NCBI RefSeq assembly: GCF_035582795.1
Contig: NC_134396.1
Location: 32,779,683 to 32,843,682, forward strand
DNA length: 64,000 nt
Reading direction: 5' to 3'
From: Mycteria americana
Taxonomy: Eukaryota; Chordata; Aves; Ciconiiformes; Ciconiidae
The notes beneath the pieces were generated by a model that was not told where the DNA came from, did not search any database, and saw only the letters and a program-made list of their open reading frames with translations. The translations under genes and the position numbers were made by a program. Positions 61,201 to 64,000 of the stretch are shown here, one piece after another. Numbering within the stretch: position 1 is the stretch's first letter; each line of letters begins with the position of its first letter.

Positions 61201-63755
61201 TCTAGCTCAAACACAGTCTCTCTCTTTGTGTCACAATACCATTGATAGACTTCATCTAAAGCCCCTGCAGTGAAAGATATTCCTGCTACGAGGACCTCAG
61301 CTGTAGAAACATCTTCCTTAATTACTTCAAAACGCCCCCGATTTGTTGTCTGTGAGAAGCATCTTCTCTTCAATGTAGCCTTTGCAGAAGACAATTTCAT
61401 AATAGAGGCTTTTTGTGCAGAAAAGGAAATATCCTCTGAATTTTTTTTTTATCATGCTTGGTTATTTCTGCATTAAGGTTGTCAGCACCTGCTGGCTATA
61501 CTAGCTCTGAGGGTACTGTTAAATGTCGGTCATTGTACTCAGCAGAAAAGATGGTAAGGTCGTTGTTAACCATGTGATTAAATGAACTGTCTTATCAGCA
61601 ACGACAGAACAAGACTGGAACTAGTAGGTGACAACCTTGGCTGGCAATTAGAACAGTGGCTATACTGTTGGTTTTAACTGGTTTTCATGACATTAAAACA
61701 TGCTTTACTCTTTCTGCTGACCTTCTGAAAACGTACATATATTTCACAAATATGAATGTCATCAAGTAGGTAAATGACATTTCCAGTACTTACAACAACT
61801 CTGGTGTACACTTCTTCTGCAAAATCTCTGTCTTTGTATTTGGCTTCTGTTGGGAATGTGTAGGTAGTCAACCACTGCAAAAGAGGTAGATCTACTCTTG
61901 TACCCGTAAACGAATACTGAGGGGCATGAATGTGTGTATCAACCATTCCTGGCATGAAGAATTCACTAGGGAAAGAAAAGAAAATTGTAATAGTCCAAAA
62001 TGTCACAAAATTTTCCATGCTAAGTAGTTTTGATTTAAAGGGTATGTTTGAGCAAAATCCACCAGAGTAAACAGCAAGTACAGATTAACCTTCCTCCTTC
62101 AGCACCAGCCTATCAGCTCCTACTGTACCTCTACCCATGCTCCTTTTATGGTATGAAGCAGCTGAATAATAACTTTTACTCAGACTTATATATAGCTAAC
62201 TGAGAGAAAAACAATATAAGAGCATGATGAATCCAATTATCTTCAATATTTACCCAGCCTAAATACCAACAAATAAAGCCAAACTGACTTCACAATAACT
62301 AAAATTACTCCACCATAGAATCCACCTGAAAGAGAAGATTTGGGGACAGTCGTGCTTCCTAGTATGGATATATTTGGAAAGCCCCTAGCTGCCAGACGAT
62401 TATATCTACAAAACTGTGACTTCCCATATCCCAGTTTTCCTCTACATTATATATGTGTCTATATATATATACATATATTCAATCAATGAATTTCAAGGTT
62501 TAATGGAAGAACAGCCACTGTGTCTACAAATGCAGACACAGACACTGGTGAAAAAAAACCTCTGCTCAATATCTTGACAGGAAAGGCATATTTACCATGG
62601 AACTGTAATATTGTTTGTTGTCATGTAGTGTTCATGCAATAGCAGGGATGACTGTATCAACATTACCAGGAAGTTGCTATAATTATTTTGTTTTATGCTG
62701 GAGCTCCATACAGTATAAAATTTCTCTCACTCCTCTTCCCTTCTCCCTGACTACTGAATGAACAGTGATTTAGTCTCTTTGTAGTTCCCCTTCTTCCTGT
62801 TTTACTCCATGCTAGAAATGCTGAAAGATCTTTCTCAATCTGATCCGTATTCCCGGTACCTTCCGTTTGCCTCAGGCTATTTCAAGTGAAGAAAACATTT
62901 GATGACTCATATATTCTGTATGATTAGTGATTAGCGTTCCAACAAAGCAGACATATTTTTTAACAACAGAACAGCAAAACGATGCTGCAGCTCTAGATTC
63001 TAAGGCACAAGTCATTTACAGTTGTGCTACCACATGCAAAGCATAGTAGGTACAATCCAAAACTATTTCACTTCACCAGAAAGGTGGGGGATTTCACCTG
63101 CTGAAGAAAAAAGAAATGCTCTAGCTGCAATACAGCTACAAATCCAAGGCTCTGTGTTTAGAAGGTTAAAATCGTCTGATTTTATTAGCTTTTATTAGGG
63201 AGTGTGTCAAAGGCCAAGCAACTGAATTTTATATCTGCAGTGTTAGCGTTACCTACGTTTACTAAGTCCAGAGTTTCAAGCTAGTTAGGCACAGTCTGCT
63301 GCTAACAAAAGGGATATAAAACGTAATCTCAAGAAAGAACATCATTTAATTCTGCTAGCACAGAAGAGGTCATGTATGAAAGCTAAATATGGCATTTTGT
63401 TCTGTGCAGTGTAAATCAGCCAGCACAATTCAGCCATGGCTGCAGTCCCAAGCCAAGGAATGCAAAAAGCAGAGGGACTGTCCACCCTCCAAGTCAGCTG
63501 ATGCAGGCAGCTCTTGGGTTAAGAGCTATCACAGGCCTGAAACGGAGTTTTGCCCAGGAGATTTGATTTAATGAGCTCCTTGCCAAAATGTATTCACAGA
63601 GACTCGCGTTACTTAACTCCGAGAATAAACTGCATTTGCTGAAATTAATCTAAACAAAACACATACTGGTTACTCAGTTCTCTTATGTCAGATGTTTTGA
63701 ACCCCCACTTCTTAGCCAGTTGCTCTTGCTGATCACTTTGTTCCAAAAACACAAT
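43199..63755 (-). CDS. GDA: GDA, guanine deaminase, 13 coding exons (N-terminal exon outside the window)
   Basis: Cytosolic zinc amidohydrolase that hydrolyses guanine to xanthine and ammonia in purine catabolism. The exons at 63667-63755, 61794-61965, 59131-59218, 57167-57272, 54309-54336, 52793-52900, 51629-51736, 49322-49419, 48663-48730, 48047-48193, 45531-45649, 44320-44347 and 43199-43269 all have GT-AG borders, agree in phase, and total 1230 nt (409 codons plus stop). Zinc ligands are all present: HIH in FMPGMVDTHIHAPQY, His in QSHISEN, His in VMAHACYL, and the Asp of GTDVAGG. The family HCPNSN motif is intact. Compared with the human protein of about 454 residues, only the first 40 or so residues are missing because that exon lies beyond the window. 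No disabling change is seen, so the gene looks active. Confidence 0.98.
44095..44245. repeat. AT-rich imperfect tandem repeat
   Basis: About 150 bp with many copies of taaataaat, attaat and tatttaatta words; very low GC. Confidence 0.8.
44320..44347 (-). CDS. GDA: GDA exon 13, 28-nt microexon
   Basis: Acceptor catttttttatag, donor gtatgt. It encodes DTVQKFLYL plus one base, the QKFLYLG helix of the family. The join with exon 12 is about four residues shorter than in the human protein. Confidence 0.9.
45531..45649 (-). CDS. GDA: GDA exon 12
   Basis: Acceptor ttttcttccttag, donor gtaatc. 119 nt encoding ALGLDDVIGNFEVGKEFDAL and on to DSPFDLFSADNFE. The surrounding 133-codon frame (45339-45740) is this exon plus intron read-through. 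Confidence 0.97.
45650..48046 (-). other. GDA: GDA intron 11
   Basis: 2.4 kb AT-rich intron with no recognisable repeat, exon or RNA gene. Confidence 0.8.
48047..48193 (-). CDS. GDA: GDA exon 11 (catalytic Asp)
   Basis: Acceptor gatcccttctag, donor gtaaga. 147 nt beginning with the Asp of DVAGGYSASMLDAIRKT and ending FQLATLGGSQ. The Asp is the last zinc ligand and catalytic base of the family. Confidence 0.97.
48194..49321 (-). other. GDA: GDA introns 9 and 10
   Basis: Flank the 68-nt exon 10. The end of intron 9 nearest exon 9 (49291-49320 region) has a long T run on the + strand. Nothing else is seen. Confidence 0.8.
48663..48730 (-). CDS. GDA: GDA exon 10
   Basis: Acceptor attggaagtccaatccag type context ending at 48731, donor gttagt. 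68 nt encoding LRSGVLNVQKVLKHNVKLGL then GT; the last base opens the catalytic Asp codon. A second AG seven bases downstream (gcgcag) would break the frame, which favours the first. Confidence 0.93.
49322..49419 (-). CDS. GDA: GDA exon 9 (fourth zinc ligand)
   Basis: Acceptor ttttctttag, donor gtaagt. It encodes TVMAHACYLSEEELKLF and the HCPNSN motif, ending two bases into a Ser codon. The His of MAHA is a zinc ligand. Confidence 0.97.
49552..49596. repeat. 45-bp dispersed repeat, copy 1
   Basis: Matches 50656-50700 in direct orientation at 41 of 45 positions (shared core aagctcttgaaatc and caagaaactctc). Confidence 0.85.
49868..49885. repeat. (AT)9 microsatellite
   Basis: Uninterrupted alternating A and T. 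Confidence 0.95.
50656..50700. repeat. 45-bp dispersed repeat, copy 2
   Basis: Second copy of the element at 49552-49596; agttaat also precedes both copies at slightly different spacing, so the homology may extend further. Confidence 0.85.
50700..50725. repeat. Palindrome with 12-bp arms (CTTAAG core)
   Basis: actacttaagta and tacttaagtagt are reverse complements separated by GG. The acttaagta word also occurs directly upstream, giving three copies in 31 bp. Confidence 0.9.
50757..50796. repeat. 20-bp tandem duplication
   Basis: aaataagtaatttact occurs twice, separated by gggt. Confidence 0.85.
51629..51736 (-). CDS. GDA: GDA exon 8 (third zinc ligand)
   Basis: Acceptor ttattattgcag, donor gtagct. 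36 codons beginning SHISEN, whose His is a zinc ligand, ending YDKNKLLTSK. The GTAGCT donor is weaker than its neighbours. Confidence 0.96.
52793..52900 (-). CDS. GDA: GDA exon 7
   Basis: Acceptor taatatttccag, donor gtaagc. 36 codons from YPRVQPIITPRF to DLHVQ, phase 0 at both ends. Confidence 0.97.
54309..54336 (-). CDS. GDA: GDA exon 6, 28-nt microexon
   Basis: Acceptor accctttttcag, donor gtaagt. It encodes FVKELLEKK, matching the helix that follows the exon 5 segment in guanine deaminases. Phase closes exactly with both neighbours. Confidence 0.93.
57167..57272 (-). CDS. GDA: GDA exon 5
   Basis: Acceptor atctcaacag, donor gtaagg. 106 nt encoding DKFGQRAFVGKVCMDMNDSV, then a helical PQYKETTADSVQEAE; ends two bases into an Arg codon. 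Confidence 0.97.
58197..58201. repeat. Target-site duplication TTAAT (left)
   Basis: Matches 58781-58785 on the other side of the solo LTR. Confidence 0.88.
58202..58780 (+). mobile_element. Solo LTR of a bird endogenous retrovirus (ERVL/ERV3-like), antisense in a GDA intron
   Basis: A 579-bp element starting TGTGCTCATTTTGGCTGGGA and ending GGGGTTAAACCACGACA. It is flanked by the 5-bp direct repeat TTAAT (58197-58201 and 58781-58785). I recognise the family from its widespread bird sequence (for example aacccacgagttttctcac and gtgagcgagcggctgcgtgg); class assignment from memory. A TATAAA box sits near 58461 and the poly(A) signal ATTAAA near 58648, so the LTR reads on the + strand, opposite to GDA. 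No internal retroviral sequence adjoins it, which fits LTR-LTR recombination after insertion. It is intronic and need not affect splicing. Confidence 0.92.
58781..58785. repeat. Target-site duplication TTAAT (right)
   Basis: Matches 58197-58201; sets the LTR boundary. Confidence 0.88.
59131..59218 (-). CDS. GDA: GDA exon 4
   Basis: Acceptor tctttttatag, donor gtaaga. 88 nt encoding RRTLKNGTTTACYFATIYTD and SLLLAEII; ends in phase 1. Confidence 0.97.
59219..61793 (-). other. GDA: GDA intron 3
   Basis: 2.6 kb. A minus-strand open stretch of about 84 codons at 61191-61445 begins next to an A10 run and could be a relic of a retroposed or transposon sequence, but I cannot name it. Nothing else is seen. 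Confidence 0.75.
61794..61965 (-). CDS. GDA: GDA exon 3 (HxH zinc site)
   Basis: Acceptor ctttccctag, donor gtaagt. 172 nt encoding EFFMPGMVDTHIHAPQYSF and on to DFAEEVYTRVV. The two His of HIH are the first zinc ligands of the amidohydrolase barrel. The open frame beyond either edge is intron read-through. Confidence 0.98.
61966..63666 (-). other. GDA: GDA intron 2
   Basis: 1.7 kb of AT-rich intron with a TA-rich microsatellite at about 62447-62479. No exon or recognised repeat. Confidence 0.8.
62447..62479. repeat. TA-rich imperfect microsatellite
   Basis: tatatatgtgtctatatata and following tatacatatatt; alternating purine-pyrimidine. Confidence 0.85.
63667..63755 (-). CDS. GDA: GDA exon 2
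   Basis: Acceptor ttcttttag, donor gtatgt. It encodes IVFLEQSDQQEQLAKKWGFK and on to IRELSN, with a split His codon at its end. Starts in phase 0. Confidence 0.95.
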
Positions 63756-63859
63756 CTAAAAGAAAGAAAACATAGTTAGATATTTTAAACATTTATCCAT
63801 CAGCTTTACATGAAGGCAAAATGAGTCATATCTTAAAACTGATTTTACACACCACTTAC

Positions 63860-63964
63860 TGTAAAGGTGACAGGTTTGCATTGAAATACTTGTTCTTCCT
63901 GACTATCAAGCATGATTTTGAAATACCTGCTCACAATCCAGTGAATAATCGGACCCACTTTGTA
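63860..63964 (-). other. Exon-like open segment upstream of GDA exon 2
   Basis: Read on the - strand: pyrimidine-rich aattgttttcttacaag, then about 105 nt open in one frame, then a perfect GTAAGT donor (63854-63859). The frame ends in phase 0, so it joins exon 2 (63755) in frame across a 104-bp gap. An internal ATG at 63911-63913 would give 18 codons before the donor. The residues (GPIIHWIVSRYF and SQEEQVFQCKPVTFT) do not resemble the known first exon of guanine deaminase. It could be an alternative exon, an exon of another gene, or chance. Confidence 0.3.
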
Positions 63965-64000
63965 ACTTGTAAGAAAACAATTAATTCATTCGCAAGTACT

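Noticed and set aside
61966..62018. Methionine-initiated extension upstream of GDA exon 3
   Set aside because: Read-through of the intron 2 acceptor; the ctttccctag acceptor and phase with exon 2 define the true edge.

Overview
This is a vertebrate nuclear window, almost certainly from a bird. Two split genes are readable: the 3' end of ZFAND5 on the + strand and nearly all of GDA (guanine deaminase) on the - strand. They are neighbours in other amniotes, and in birds this region lies on the Z chromosome; ZFAND5 is also reported to have a W copy, so Z versus W is not settled here. The bird call rests on protein similarity, compact introns and a solo LTR at 58202-58780 of a type I recognise as very common in birds.

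Layout. 1-11105: last three coding exons and 3'UTR of ZFAND5. 11106-14778: gene-free, with an AT-rich patch and a perfect hairpin. 14783-21829: a complete but dead class I (gammaretrovirus-like) endogenous retrovirus in the + orientation, with two LTRs of about 555 bp, a matching 4-bp target duplication (AAGT), a primer binding site, relics of gag, pro, pol and env, two probable internal deletions (nucleocapsid, surface envelope) and many frame breaks. 21834-43198: a long gene-poor interval with GC-rich patches, low-complexity tracts and possible GDA 3'UTR. 43199-63755: 13 coding exons of GDA; only the first coding exon lies beyond the right edge. The solo LTR sits antisense in a GDA intron, flanked by a 5-bp duplication (TTAAT).

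ZFAND5 (ubiquitin-binding, AN1 zinc finger) and GDA (guanine to xanthine) converge tail to tail but have no known shared pathway. The GDA exon model was built by hand: all junctions are GT-AG, phases agree, and the in-window exons sum to 1230 nt (409 codons plus stop) with every expected zinc ligand present. I found no RNA gene, CRISPR array or bacterial feature. The best lead for something undescribed is an exon-like open segment at 63860-63964, in frame with GDA exon 2.
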